This document shows positions 8,034 to 17,259 of a stretch of DNA of 64,000 nucleotides, one piece after another; within the stretch, counting starts at the first letter, position 1, and the number at the start of each line of letters is the position of its first letter. Under the pieces are notes generated by a model, which saw only the letters and a program-made list of their open reading frames with translations, was not told the origin of the DNA and did no database searches. The position numbers and the translations under genes are program-made. The stretch is from Sphingobium bisphenolivorans (GTDB lineage: Bacteria > Pseudomonadota > Alphaproteobacteria > Sphingomonadales > Sphingomonadaceae), in contig NZ_ASTG01000003.1 of NCBI RefSeq assembly GCF_000412635.1, forward strand, positions 186,001 to 250,000. The letters run 5' to 3'.

Positions 8034-8998
8034 CGGGCCATTCGATGCGCGCCGCCATCGTCACGGGCCCCGGGGTGGTCGAGATCGATCATGTGCCGCT
8101 GCCGACGCCCGGAAAGGGACAGGTGCGCGTGAAGCTGGAGGGATGCGGCGTCTGCGCGTCGAACCTCACGCCATGGTCCGGGCCTGAGTGGATGCAGTTT
8201 CCGACGGCGGCTGGGTCGCTGGGGCATGAGGGATGGGGGACCATTGACGCACTCGGCGCGGAGGTCACTGATCTGCGCGTGGGCGACCGTGTCGCGGCGC
8301 TTTCCTATAACGCCTATGCCGAGCAGGATTTGGTGGATGCGAGCGCCGTCGTGCGCCTGCCCGAAGCGTTGGGCGATCAGCCCTTCCCCGGCGAGCCGCT
8401 GGGCTGCGCGATGAATATCCATGCCCGCGCTGATATTCATGCCGGCCAGACGGTGGCGATTATCGGCATCGGCTTTCTGGGCGCCCTGCTGACGCAGCTT
8501 GCAGCGAAGGCTGGCGCCCGTGTCATTGCCATCGGGCGCCGGCCGTTCGCGCTTGATCTTGCCCGGCAGTTCGGCGCGGCCGAGACGATCCCGATGGACG
8601 ATCATTACGCGATCATCGATCAGGTGCGCGAGCTTACCGGCGGTCGCTTCTGCGACCGGGTGATCGAGGCTGTCGGCATGCAATGGCCGCTGGATCTTGC
8701 AGCAGAACTGACGGCGGTGCGTGGGCGGTTGATCGTGGCGGGCTATCATCAGGACGGGCCGCGGCAGGTCAATATGCAGCTGTGGAACTGGCGCGGCATC
8801 GATGTGGTGAACGCGCATGAGCGCGACCCGCAGGCCTATATCCAGGGCATGAGGGACGCACTGACCGCCGTGGAGGACGGACGGATCGACCCAAGGGCGC
8901 TCTACACGCACCGCTATCCGCTCGACCGGCTGGGCGAGGCGCTCGACGCCACCCGCGACCGTCCCGATGGCTTTATGAAGGCCCTGATATGTCTCTGA
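8030..8998 (+). CDS. zinc-binding alcohol/polyol dehydrogenase
   Basis: The ATG at 8030 overlaps the stop of ino1 and gives 322 residues of the medium-chain dehydrogenase family. The catalytic zinc site is visible as GCGVCASN and LGHEGWG. The Rossmann domain has the dinucleotide loop IIGIGFLGALL. The four-cysteine structural zinc loop of classical alcohol dehydrogenases is absent. It probably oxidises a hydroxyl of a cyclic polyol or sugar, and with the following Gfo/Idh/MocA protein forms a redox pair that could interconvert inositol or sugar stereoisomers. An alternative start at 8045 (MRAAIV) is possible. The substrate is unknown. Confidence 0.85.
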   Translation: MTGHSMRAAIVTGPGVVEIDHVPLPTPGKGQVRVKLEGCGVCASNLTPWSGPEWMQFPTAAGSLGHEGWGTIDALGAEVTDLRVGDRVAALSYNAYAEQDLVDASAVVRLPEALGDQPFPGEPLGCAMNIHARADIHAGQTVAIIGIGFLGALLTQLAAKAGARVIAIGRRPFALDLARQFGAAETIPMDDHYAIIDQVRELTGGRFCDRVIEAVGMQWPLDLAAELTAVRGRLIVAGYHQDGPRQVNMQLWNWRGIDVVNAHERDPQAYIQGMRDALTAVEDGRIDPRALYTHRYPLDRLGEALDATRDRPDGFMKALICL

Positions 8999-10023
8999 CC
9001 TCTGCTCAACCGACCCTCATTACAGAGCCGAAGGCGGCACCTCTCCGCCTCGGTTTTCTCGGCACAGGCTGGATCGGACGGCATCGATTGGGCGCGCTCG
9101 CCAGTCTGCCGCATGTGGAGGTCAGCGCCTTGTCCGACCCGGACGCATCCTGTCTTGCCGCCGCTCGCGACCTTGCCGCCGACGCGGAGATCGCCGCCGA
9201 CCTCGACGCGATGCTCGCGCTTGATCTGGACGGGCTGGTGATCGCGACGCCGAGCGCGCTCCACGCCACGCAGGCCATCCGCGCGCTGAACGCCGGCATC
9301 GCCGTATTCTGCCAGAAGCCGCTCGGCCGCAGCGCGAGTGAGGTCAGCGACGTGATCAGTGCCGCCCGGTGCAACGATCGCCTGCTGGGCATCGACATGT
9401 CCTACCGCTTTACCGAAGCGGTGCAGGCCGTCCGCCGGCTGCTGGATCAGGGGACGCTGGGTCATGTGCACAGCATCGATCTGACCTTCCACAACGCCTA
9501 TGGGCCGGACAAGCCGTGGTTCTACGATCCGCTGGAGTCGGGCGGCGGCTGTGTCATGGACCTTGGCATTCACCTGGCCGATCTCGCCCTATGGCTGCTG
9601 GATTTTCCCGAGGTGGTGAGCGTCAGCAGCGCGCTCAAGAGCAACGGCCGTCCGCTGCTGGATCGCGGGGCGGCTTGCGAGGATTATGCGACCGCCATGG
9701 TCGAACTCGCGAGCGGAGCAACGCTGCGCCTCACCTGTTCGTGGCGGCTTCACGCCGGGCAGGATGCGATCATCTCGGCCGCCTTCTACGGCACCGAGGG
9801 CGGCGCGCAGATCCGCAATATGGACGGCTCCTTCTACGACTTCGCTGCAGAGTATATGCGGGGTACGTCCTGCGAGCGCCTGACCTCTCCACCCGATGAT
9901 TGGGGCGGTCGCGCGATCGTCGACTGGAGTAATCGGCTTGCGGTCGATCGCGGCTTTGACGCCGGTGCGGAACGGCTGCTTGATGTCGCGCGGCTGCTCG
10001 ACAGGATCTATGCCGGGGCCTGA
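8989..10023 (+). CDS. Gfo/Idh/MocA-family oxidoreductase
   Basis: This 344-residue NAD(P)-dependent oxidoreductase has an N-terminal Rossmann fold (GFLGTGWIGRHRLGALASL), the VIATPSALH strand and the catalytic lysine region CQKPLGRSASE. The alpha/beta C-terminal domain includes GGGCVMDLGIHLADLALWL with the conserved histidine. Members oxidise or reduce sugars, inositols or biliverdin. It starts 10 bases inside the preceding dehydrogenase gene and is the last gene of the inositol operon, so it likely acts on the same intermediates, for example as an inositol or scyllo-inosose type dehydrogenase. That assignment is inference. Confidence 0.88.
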   Translation: MSLTSAQPTLITEPKAAPLRLGFLGTGWIGRHRLGALASLPHVEVSALSDPDASCLAAARDLAADAEIAADLDAMLALDLDGLVIATPSALHATQAIRALNAGIAVFCQKPLGRSASEVSDVISAARCNDRLLGIDMSYRFTEAVQAVRRLLDQGTLGHVHSIDLTFHNAYGPDKPWFYDPLESGGGCVMDLGIHLADLALWLLDFPEVVSVSSALKSNGRPLLDRGAACEDYATAMVELASGATLRLTCSWRLHAGQDAIISAAFYGTEGGAQIRNMDGSFYDFAAEYMRGTSCERLTSPPDDWGGRAIVDWSNRLAVDRGFDAGAERLLDVARLLDRIYAGA

Positions 10024-10074
10024 CTCATCCATGTTAACAATGGGATGCTTTGCCCTCTTTTGTCGGTGTGAGGT

Positions 10075-10100
10075 GGAACGGCACGCGGCGTGAACTGGTT
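10075..10100 (+). promoter_or_regulatory. candidate EcfG-type promoter
   Basis: GGAAC at 10075-10079, a 17-base spacer, then GGTT at 10097-10100. It lies 30 bases before the ATG at 10130 and has the same form as the sites at 5290 and 30683. It would place the SRPBCC-dehydrogenase-SDR operon under general-stress control. Confidence 0.4.
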
Positions 10101-10129
10101 GCTGCCCTACCAATCACAGGAGGGTCGGC

Positions 10130-10717
10130 ATGGAAGAGATCCAGAGCCGGGGCGATGACGCCCCGCTCAGCACGGCGAAGCATGGAGACACGGCAGGTCG
10201 GGCGAGCGAAACCCTGGCGGAGGCCAAGGGCGACAGCCTGGTCGGCAAGACGGTAACGATCGATCGTCCTCGGGAGGAGCTTTATTCCTTCTGGCGGGAC
10301 GTTGGCAATCTTCCCCATTTCATGGAAAATGTCGTCGCGGTGGAGCCGCTTGACGATCGCCGTTCCCGCTGGGAGGTCAAGGCGCCCGGCGGCACGACGG
10401 TGGGATGGATTTCCGTGATCACCGAAGACAAGCCGGGCGAGTTGATCGCCTGGGCATCGGAGGAAGGGGCCGATGTGCCCAATAGCGGCCGCGTCGAATT
10501 TCGCGATGCGCCGGACGGGCGCGGTACATGGGTGACCGCGACCATCCTCTATGACCCGCCCGCCGGCATCGTCGGCAAAGTCATCGCCAAGATTTTTCAG
10601 CGCGAGCCCGCCATTCAGGCCCGCCGCGACCTGCGCCGCTTCAAACAGCTGATGGAAACGGGCGAGGTCGCGACGGCGGCACGCAACCGGCGCGAATATG
10701 AGGAGGAACAGCAATAA
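10130..10717 (+). CDS. SRPBCC-family (polyketide cyclase-like) protein
   Basis: This 195-residue soluble protein has about 40 hydrophilic residues, then a START/SRPBCC lipid-binding fold: [43 protein letters not shown], and a C-terminal helix [20 protein letters not shown]. This pattern is common in alphaproteobacterial stress proteins annotated as cyclase/dehydrase, whose ligand is unknown. The start is preceded by AGGAGGGTCGGC. It is the first gene of a stress-type operon; its TAA overlaps the ATG of the following dehydrogenase (TAATG). No catalytic residue can be assigned. Confidence 0.85.
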   Translation: MEEIQSRGDDAPLSTAKHGDTAGRASETLAEAKGDSLVGKTVTIDRPREELYSFWRDVGNLPHFMENVVAVEPLDDRRSRWEVKAPGGTTVGWISVITEDKPGELIAWASEEGADVPNSGRVEFRDAPDGRGTWVTATILYDPPAGIVGKVIAKIFQREPAIQARRDLRRFKQLMETGEVATAARNRREYEEEQQ

Positions 10718-11907
10718 TGCGTGCGCTCACCTGGCATGGCAAGCATGACGTCCGCGTCGAAACCGTCGATGATCCCGAAATCGTCAACCCGCGCGACGCC
10801 ATCATCCGCATTACCTCGACCGCGATCTGCGGGTCGGACCTGCACCTTTATGACGGCTATATCCCGACGATGCAAAAGGGCGACATCCTCGGCCACGAGT
10901 TCATGGGCGAGGTGATCGAGGTGGGATCGGGATCGACGCTGAAGAAAGGTCAGCGCGTCGTCGTTCCCTTCACCATTTCCTGCGGCAACTGCTTCCATTG
11001 CGGCAAGCATCAATATTCCGCCTGCGACAATGGCTTGCCTGCCGACAATCAGGATATTGCGCAGTCGATCTACGGCCATCCGATGGCAGGGCTGTTCGGA
11101 TACAGCCATATGACGGGCGGCTATGCAGGCGGGCAGGCGGAATATGTGCGTGTGCCCTTTTCCGACGTCGGGCCGATCGTCATTCCCGATGGCGTGGACG
11201 ACGACAAGGTCCTGTTCCTCTCCGACATCCTCCCGACCGGCTGGATGGCTGCGGAAAATGCGGAGATCGAGCCGGGCGACACGGTTGCTGTCTGGGGCTG
11301 CGGCCCGGTAGGCCTGTTCGCCGTCCAGTCCGCCTTCCTGATGGGTGCAGAGCGGGTGATCGCCATCGATCACTTCCCGCGCCGCCTGGAACTCGCCCGC
11401 CAGTTCGGGGCCGAGACGATCAATTATGAGGAAAGCAAGACCTACGACGCGCTGATGGAGATGACCGGCGGCATCGGCCCAGACGCCTGTATCGATTCCG
11501 TGGGGCTGGAGGCGCATGGCGCCTTTGCCGACAATATCTGGGATCAAATCAAGGTATCGACCTTCATGGGCACCGACCGCGCTCATTCGATCCGGCAGGC
11601 GATTCTGGCCTGCCGCAAGGGCGGGCGGGTGTCGATGCCGGCAGTCTATGGCGGCTTCGTCGACAAATTCCCCCTCGGCGCCTTCATGCAGAAGGGGCTG
11701 ACGCTGAAGACCGGGCAAACGCATGTGCAGCATTATATGCCCGCGCTGCTCAACGCCATCATGGAGGACAAGATCGATACGACCTTCCTCATCAGCCACC
11801 GCATGCCGCTGGAGGATGCGGCCGAAGGCTATCGCATGTTCCACGACAAGCAGAATGAAGTGACCAAGATCGTGCTGAAGCCGGGCATGCAGCCCGCGGC
11901 GGCCTGA
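10717..11907 (+). CDS. zinc-dependent alcohol dehydrogenase (formaldehyde dehydrogenase-like)
   Basis: This 396-residue medium-chain dehydrogenase has catalytic zinc ligands in [12 protein letters not shown] and [10 protein letters not shown]. The full structural zinc lobe is the cysteine-rich segment [19 protein letters not shown]. The nucleotide-binding loop is [14 protein letters not shown]. The layout resembles the glutathione-independent formaldehyde dehydrogenase/threonine dehydrogenase subgroup often found in stress operons. It would oxidise an alcohol or aldehyde adduct with NAD+; the substrate is not readable. It is coupled to the SRPBCC gene and followed 14 bases later by an SDR gene, with a shared EcfG-like promoter upstream. 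Confidence 0.9.
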   Translation: MRALTWHGKHDVRVETVDDPEIVNPRDAIIRITSTAICGSDLHLYDGYIPTMQKGDILGHEFMGEVIEVGSGSTLKKGQRVVVPFTISCGNCFHCGKHQYSACDNGLPADNQDIAQSIYGHPMAGLFGYSHMTGGYAGGQAEYVRVPFSDVGPIVIPDGVDDDKVLFLSDILPTGWMAAENAEIEPGDTVAVWGCGPVGLFAVQSAFLMGAERVIAIDHFPRRLELARQFGAETINYEESKTYDALMEMTGGIGPDACIDSVGLEAHGAFADNIWDQIKVSTFMGTDRAHSIRQAILACRKGGRVSMPAVYGGFVDKFPLGAFMQKGLTLKTGQTHVQHYMPALLNAIMEDKIDTTFLISHRMPLEDAAEGYRMFHDKQNEVTKIVLKPGMQPAAA

Positions 11908-11921
11908 ACGGAGAAAGACTT

Positions 11922-12728
11922 ATGGCTTCGGACAAGTTCGCCATCGTTACGGGCGCGTCCACAGGGATTGGTTTTGAGCTGGCGCATCTGGCGGCGCAGG
12001 ACGGCTATGATCTGCTGGTCGTCGCCGACGAGGCGCTGATCCACTCGGCCGCGCAGGATTTCCAGCGGCATGGCACGAATGTGCAGGCGGTGGAGGCCGA
12101 CCTTTCGACGCTGGAGGGCGTCGACAAGCTGCTTGCCAGCGCCAACGGGCGGCAGATCGATCTGCTGTGCGCTAATGCCGGGGCCGGACTCGGCCACAGC
12201 TTCCTTGAGCAGGATGTGGCAGGATGGCGTCACGTCGTCGACACAAACATCACCGGCACGCTCTATCTGCTGCAGAAGGTCCTGCAGCCGATGGTCGGCC
12301 GGAATGAGGGCAAGGTGCTGATTACGGGTTCGATCGCGGGTTTCCTTCCCGGCTCCTTCCACGCGGTCTATAATGGTACCAAGGCGTTTATCGACAGTTT
12401 CGCCGACGCGATCCGGAACGAGATCAAGGATGCGGACGGGGTCACCGTCACGACGCTGATGCCCGGCGCTACCGACACCGAATTCTTTGAGCGTGCGGAC
12501 ATGCTCGACACGAAGGTCGGCGTTCAGGAGAAGGACGATCCTGCCAAGGTCGCCAAGGATGGCTGGGACGCGCTGATGGACGGGAAGGCGCATATCGTGT
12601 CCGGCTGGAAGAACAAGCTTCAGGCCGCCGCCGCCCATGTCACGCCCGCAGCCATATTGGCGGAGCAGCATCGCAAGATGGCCGAACCGGGCACGGCCGA
12701 GAAGGTGGAGAAAGACAATGGACAGTGA
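11922..12728 (+). CDS. short-chain dehydrogenase/reductase
   Basis: This 268-residue classical SDR has TGASTGIGFELAHLA for cofactor binding, NAGAGLGHS, the catalytic serine in ITGSIAGF and the active-site YNGTKAFI (YxxxK). The TG loop followed by VVADEALIH suggests NAD preference, which is weak evidence. GGAGAAAG precedes the ATG. The 3' end overlaps the small gene at 12718. It probably reduces or oxidises an unknown alcohol or ketone in the stress response. Confidence 0.9.
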   Translation: MASDKFAIVTGASTGIGFELAHLAAQDGYDLLVVADEALIHSAAQDFQRHGTNVQAVEADLSTLEGVDKLLASANGRQIDLLCANAGAGLGHSFLEQDVAGWRHVVDTNITGTLYLLQKVLQPMVGRNEGKVLITGSIAGFLPGSFHAVYNGTKAFIDSFADAIRNEIKDADGVTVTTLMPGATDTEFFERADMLDTKVGVQEKDDPAKVAKDGWDALMDGKAHIVSGWKNKLQAAAAHVTPAAILAEQHRKMAEPGTAEKVEKDNGQ

Positions 12729-12921
12729 CAAGCACCGCCACGACCCCGACAACGCCGACACGCCTCGGGGCCCGCTGGGCGACGCAATGCCCGGACGGGA
12801 GAAGGAAGACCCTCGCACGGTTGGCGGGCAGGGCCAGGAACGGCCGGAAGAACGCCCGATGGTAGGCAGCGTGAAACCGGAGGATTATCCCGAGCAGGAC
12901 CGCAAGGATTCCGCGCCTTGA
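12718..12921 (+). CDS. small hydrophilic protein, function unknown
   Basis: This 67-residue protein is almost entirely charged or polar, rich in Asp, Glu, Arg, Pro and Gly, and has no hydrophobic core, so it is probably disordered. The ATG at 12718 lies inside the end of the SDR gene (11-base overlap) behind GGTGGAGAAAG, so it is the last gene of the operon. The composition recalls small stress-associated proteins of sphingomonads. A stem-loop element follows at 12929-12950. Confidence 0.6.
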   Translation: MDSDKHRHDPDNADTPRGPLGDAMPGREKEDPRTVGGQGQERPEERPMVGSVKPEDYPEQDRKDSAP

Positions 12922-12928
12922 TCGTTCG

Positions 12929-12950
12929 TGCTCCTGCGAAGGCAGGAGCA
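12929..12950. repeat. REP-like palindrome, possible terminator
   Basis: TGCTCCTGC, a GAAG loop and GCAGGAGCA form a perfect 9-bp stem. The same core recurs with two changes at 29051-29070, so it is a dispersed repeat rather than only a local terminator. It sits just after the SDR operon; no T-run follows. Confidence 0.6.
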
Positions 12951-12992
12951 GATGCACTTTAATACCCGCCTGGGCCTCCCTAAATCCCGCTC

Positions 12993-13424
12993 ATGAAAAT
13001 TTTCACGATCGGCTATGAGGGCGCCACCCAGGCGGACGTCATAGCAGCGCTCCAGGCGGCGGGCATCACCTTGCTCGCCGATGTTCGCGCCGTTCCGCTG
13101 TCGCGCAGACCGGGTTTTTCGAAGAACATCCTCGCCGCCGGGCTGAAGGAAGCAGGGATCGATTACGTCGGGCTGAAGGCGCTGGGGACGCCTCCGGCTG
13201 GGCGCGATGCGGCGCGCAAGGGTGATCACGCCAAGCTGGCGGAAATCTATGAAAGCCAGCTGGAACTGCCCGAAGCGATGCTTCAGGCAGCCCAATTGAT
13301 CGATATGGCGGCGGAACGGCCTACCGCCCTGCTGTGCTTCGAGCGGGAGGCGGCGGGATGCCACCGCTCCCTGCTCGTGGAAGCGATCCTCCCGGATGCC
13401 GAGAGGATCGATCTTACGCCTTAA
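12993..13424 (+). CDS. DUF488 domain protein
   Basis: This 143-residue protein starts MKIFTIGYEG and contains LLADVRAVPLSRR, LCFEREAAGCHR and a short C-terminal strand, the conserved order of DUF488. The conserved Cys and His in CFE and CHR could form an active or metal site. The biochemical role of the family is unknown. It faces the hemerythrin gene tail to tail, with 2 bases between stops. The ribosome-binding site is weak. Confidence 0.88.
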   Translation: MKIFTIGYEGATQADVIAALQAAGITLLADVRAVPLSRRPGFSKNILAAGLKEAGIDYVGLKALGTPPAGRDAARKGDHAKLAEIYESQLELPEAMLQAAQLIDMAAERPTALLCFEREAAGCHRSLLVEAILPDAERIDLTP

Positions 13425-13426
13425 GG

Positions 13427-13936
13427 TCAGGCGGTGACGAGGTGCACGGCGGTCGGTTTTGCGGGCGCCAGTCCGCCAGCCTTGGCTTGAGCCATCAACT
13501 CTTCCTTGCGCGCGAGCATCTGGTCACGCAATGCGACCAGGTCCACGTCGGTCTTGCGGCACTGCGCGAACATTCCGTCGGAGCCGCGCTCCTCCTCCTT
13601 CACATGATGCTTGATCTCTTCGGAGAGCACCGTGACCTTGGCATCGTAGAAATCATCTTCGGGCGATCCAGCCTCGATATCGTTCACCAGCACCTTGGCG
13701 CCGTCATGCTCGACATAGGCTTCATCCAGCGTGTCGTCCTCGATCTTGCCACGGAAGGCCGGGTAAAAAATCTCTTCCTCGATCATCGTATGGATCTTGA
13801 GCTCGGTGCAGATCTGGTGCGCGATCTCCTGCTTGCGGTTCGCGGCGCGCGCCTTTTCGAATTGCTCGAAAAGCTCCTCGACCTTGCGATGATCCGCCTT
13901 GAGCAAGGCGATTGCGTCAGTGAATTTGTCGGCCAT
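13427..13936 (-). CDS. hemerythrin HHE domain protein
   Basis: This 169-residue helical protein has the hemerythrin ligand pattern: LLKADHRKVEELFEQF in helix 1, LKIHTMIEEEIFYPAF in helix 2, EAYVEHDGAK in helix 3 and EEIKHHVKEEER in helix 4, supplying His, Glu and Asp ligands for a diiron site. Family members bind O2, NO or iron, or sense redox state. The tail after residue 145 is Ala/Pro rich. GGAGGACC lies upstream of the ATG. Its position in a stress region suggests a role in oxidative or nitrosative stress. Confidence 0.9.
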   Translation of the reverse strand: MADKFTDAIALLKADHRKVEELFEQFEKARAANRKQEIAHQICTELKIHTMIEEEIFYPAFRGKIEDDTLDEAYVEHDGAKVLVNDIEAGSPEDDFYDAKVTVLSEEIKHHVKEEERGSDGMFAQCRKTDVDLVALRDQMLARKEELMAQAKAGGLAPAKPTAVHLVTA

Positions 13937-13971
13937 GACTGTTGGTCCTCCTGCTTATGCGTATGAATTGA

Positions 13972-15201
<1,230 letters not shown>

Positions 15202-15211
15202 TCGCCTCGGC

Positions 15212-15631
15212 TCAGTCGCCGATCAGGTGAAGCGCCACGGTTCGGCGATGCGGTTGGCGCCGATGCTCGAACAGGTAGATGCCCTGCCAGGTGCCCAGTA
15301 CCGGTGAGCCCGCCATTACTGGGATGCTTAGCTGCACCTGAGTGAGGGCCGTGCGCAGATGCGCGGGCATGTCGTCGGGTCCTTCATCGTCATGGGCGTA
15401 GGCGGCCGGGTCTTCGGGCGCGATGCTGGCAAAATAGGCCTCCAGATCGTCCCGGACTTCAGGCGCCGCATTTTCCTGGATCAGCAGCGAGGCGGAGGTG
15501 TGGCGGCAGAAGAGCGTCAGCAGCCCTTGCGCTATGCCGCTTTGCCGCGTCCAGTCGATCACCTCCCGGCTGATCTCGACCAGGCCCTGGCCGCAGGTTT
15601 CGATCGTAAGCATGGTCGTGGCCTGGCGCAT
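15212..15631 (-). CDS. yjbQ: YjbQ/UPF0047 family protein
   Basis: The frame is open to 15922, but the family N-terminus fits the ATG at 15631 (139 residues). The segments CRHTSASLLIQENA, NDEGPDDMPAH-like (here HDDEGPDDMPAH) and LGTWQGIYLFEHR are diagnostic; the histidines suggest metal binding. Some homologues are called secondary thiamine-phosphate synthase on the basis of weak complementation activity; the physiological role is not settled. It converges on mreB with 10 bases between stops. Confidence 0.9.
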   Translation of the reverse strand: MRQATTMLTIETCGQGLVEISREVIDWTRQSGIAQGLLTLFCRHTSASLLIQENAAPEVRDDLEAYFASIAPEDPAAYAHDDEGPDDMPAHLRTALTQVQLSIPVMAGSPVLGTWQGIYLFEHRRQPHRRTVALHLIGD

Positions 15632-15705
15632 GGCGGTTCCGTGGCGATGGAGTTGGACAAGGCCGCTATAACGCCTAATGGCCGAAGATCGATTCCGGAG
15701 AAGGC

Positions 15706-15981
15706 ATGAATTTCGAAGATCAGCTTCACCGCTATTTCGGCACGGCGGATTTCGACGCGCTGACACCCGACGCGCTGGCCGCGGGGATGGAGCGGATGCG
15801 TGTGGATTTCGGGCTGGAAACGGACCGTGGTCGGCGCTTTGCGCTCTGGTCGCTGCTGTTTCTGCTGGGGGACGCACCCGATCTGGACGCGTTCGAGGAG
15901 GCGGCCGATCGGGATGCCGCACGCGACTTCATGGATATGATGGACCGGACGGAAGGTGAGGAACCTGCCGGATCAGAATAG
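15706..15981 (+). CDS. hypothetical protein, 91 residues
   Basis: This small acidic helical protein begins MNFEDQLHRYFGTADFD, carries a hydrophobic stretch ALWSLLFLLG near residues 46-55 and ends in an acidic tail. I do not recognise the family. GGAGAAGGC lies just before the ATG, which supports real translation. Its end overlaps the convergent winged-helix gene by 9 bases. Nothing indicates a function. Confidence 0.6.
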   Translation: MNFEDQLHRYFGTADFDALTPDALAAGMERMRVDFGLETDRGRRFALWSLLFLLGDAPDLDAFEEAADRDAARDFMDMMDRTEGEEPAGSE

Positions 15982-16551
15982 CGTCAGCTGCTCGGGCTTT
16001 TTGGGCCGACGGGCAGGCGTCGGCTGCGGCTCAGCCTTACCGAGCAGCACGCGAGCGTCGCCGATCAGCGTATAGACGGCCTGCCGCTGCGCGCCGCGAT
16101 TATGATGGTCGACGCGATAGCCCTGATAATGACGGCGCACCAGCCCGGCGCGCACCAGTTCCGACACGGCGCGGCTGAGGTTGCTCTTGCCCGCTGCACG
16201 CGCGCGGGCGCGCACTTCCTCTTCGATCATCGTGGCAGCGTCGGCCTCATGATCGGGCAAGCGCCCTTCGCTGCGCAAATCGTCCCTCACCCGGTCCATC
16301 AGCGCCTGACGGCGCGGATCGCGATGGCCCATCGGCGTCAGCGCGTCGCTCAGCCAGTCGCGCAGCGGGATCAGCCGCTCGCCATTTGCCACCATCGGAC
16401 CCGCCGTGCCATCCGCCCGCGCCGCATCGGCGATCAGCGTCAGCGCCATGAAGGCGTAGCGGGGGCGAGTGCTGCAATGGGCGAGCCGATCGAGCAGCTG
16501 GGACAGATCGCCGCTGGTCGAGGGTCCGGGATGGCGGGGCGCGTGAAACAT
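15973..16551 (-). CDS. predicted winged-helix DNA-binding protein with QLTLF tail
   Basis: With the ATG at 16551 the protein has 192 residues; the frame is open to 16647 and a start there or at an internal GTG is possible. Residues about 110-165 (SNLSRAVSELVRAGLVRRHY, then YRVDHHNRG and AVYTLIG) look like a recognition helix and beta wing. The C-terminus is a proline/lysine linker ending in QLTLF, close to the beta-clamp-binding consensus QL(S/D)LF. The upstream region carries three copies of GTGACACTT (16626-16684), possible operator sites for the protein itself. The role is unknown; replication-linked or repressor roles are inference. Confidence 0.6.
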   Translation of the reverse strand: MFHAPRHPGPSTSGDLSQLLDRLAHCSTRPRYAFMALTLIADAARADGTAGPMVANGERLIPLRDWLSDALTPMGHRDPRRQALMDRVRDDLRSEGRLPDHEADAATMIEEEVRARARAAGKSNLSRAVSELVRAGLVRRHYQGYRVDHHNRGAQRQAVYTLIGDARVLLGKAEPQPTPARRPKKPEQLTLF

Positions 16552-16625
16552 AACAGGGCTGAATCCAGCACAAAGCACGGCCGAAGTGAATCCACTTTCT
16601 TCCGCTCTGACCGCTTTTGTCGCTT

Positions 16626-16684
16626 GTGACACTTTGCCCGGAGGCATTTCACCCGTGACACTTAATCAATCGGCAAAGTGTCAC
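16626..16684. promoter_or_regulatory. triple GTGACACTT operator-like sites
   Basis: GTGACACTT occurs at 16626-16634 and 16655-16663, and inverted as AAGTGTCAC at 16676-16684. The outer two extend to a perfect 13-base inverted pair, GTGACACTTTGCC (16626-16638) and GGCAAAGTGTCAC (16672-16684). They lie 75-133 bases upstream of the winged-helix gene start chosen here. This arrangement fits an autoregulatory operator or iteron-like sites. Confidence 0.55.
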
Positions 16685-16739
16685 GCTGGGCAGTTTACAT
16701 GTCGTCAGACGCGCAGTCGCCGGGCGCACAGATGAAAAT

Positions 16740-16768
16740 GGCGGGCGCTCACCCAGGTGAGGCCCGCC
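16740..16768 (-). terminator. stem-loop terminator after the 16808 gene
   Basis: The arms GGCGGGC plus CTCACC (16740-16753, one bulged G) pair with GGTGAG plus GCCCGCC (16756-16768). Read on the minus strand the stem is followed by ATTTTC, a short T-run. It lies just downstream of the stop at 16808. Confidence 0.6.
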
Positions 16769-16807
16769 ATAGGATCTTTTCCCGACAGGGATCATGATGC
16801 CAAGCGC

Positions 16808-17098
16808 TTAGTCTTCGCCATTATCCTTCACGCCGACGGTCGGAACGTCGATCGTTTCCTTCTTCGAGCCGACGACGACGGCCTTCGAATCCACGTCCAC
16901 GTTCGGCAGTTCGCCGCCCTTGACGCTTACTTCAGGAACATCACCGCCGGAGACATCGGCTTTCCAGAAGCCGGTGGCGAACAGGATGCCGACGATCGCC
17001 AGGATGACCACAAGCACGATCGCCAGCGTACGGCCACCATGGGATTTGTGAACGACGACGCGGTCGCCTGAATAGGGATCACGATGAACTTCAGCCAT
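16808..17098 (-). CDS. small membrane-anchored protein, probable stress protein
   Basis: This 96-residue protein has a short polar N-terminus (HRDPYSGDRVVVHKSHGG), one transmembrane helix around residues 24-44 (rich in Ala, Ile, Leu, Val) and a polar C-terminal domain with Val-rich strands, probably periplasmic. The frame is open to 17527, but GGAGGAGG just before the ATG at 17098 fixes the start. It has an apparently perfect EcfG promoter and its own terminator, so it is a monocistronic general-stress gene. I do not recognise a family, and the molecular function is unknown. Confidence 0.75.
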   Translation of the reverse strand: MAEVHRDPYSGDRVVVHKSHGGRTLAIVLVVILAIVGILFATGFWKADVSGGDVPEVSVKGGELPNVDVDSKAVVVGSKKETIDVPTVGVKDNGED

Positions 17099-17124
17099 AA
17101 TATTCCTCCTCCAACAAGGTCCGA

Positions 17125-17149
17125 AACGGACGTGGGAGGCGAGAGTTCC
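17125..17149 (-). promoter_or_regulatory. EcfG-type promoter with consensus match
   Basis: Read on the minus strand: GGAAC (17149-17145), 16 bases, CGTT (17128-17125). This is an exact match to the alphaproteobacterial general-stress sigma consensus. The implied transcript start is about 20 bases before the ATG at 17098. Confidence 0.7.
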
Positions 17150-17259
17150 ATTTATCGGCCCGGCAGCGGAGCCGCTCGTTACCGAGCGGCAACTGTGATA
17201 AAAGGCAGCAGCGTAGAAAAGAGCGAGAGTCGCACGCGAGATTATTGGTGGAGGGCACC

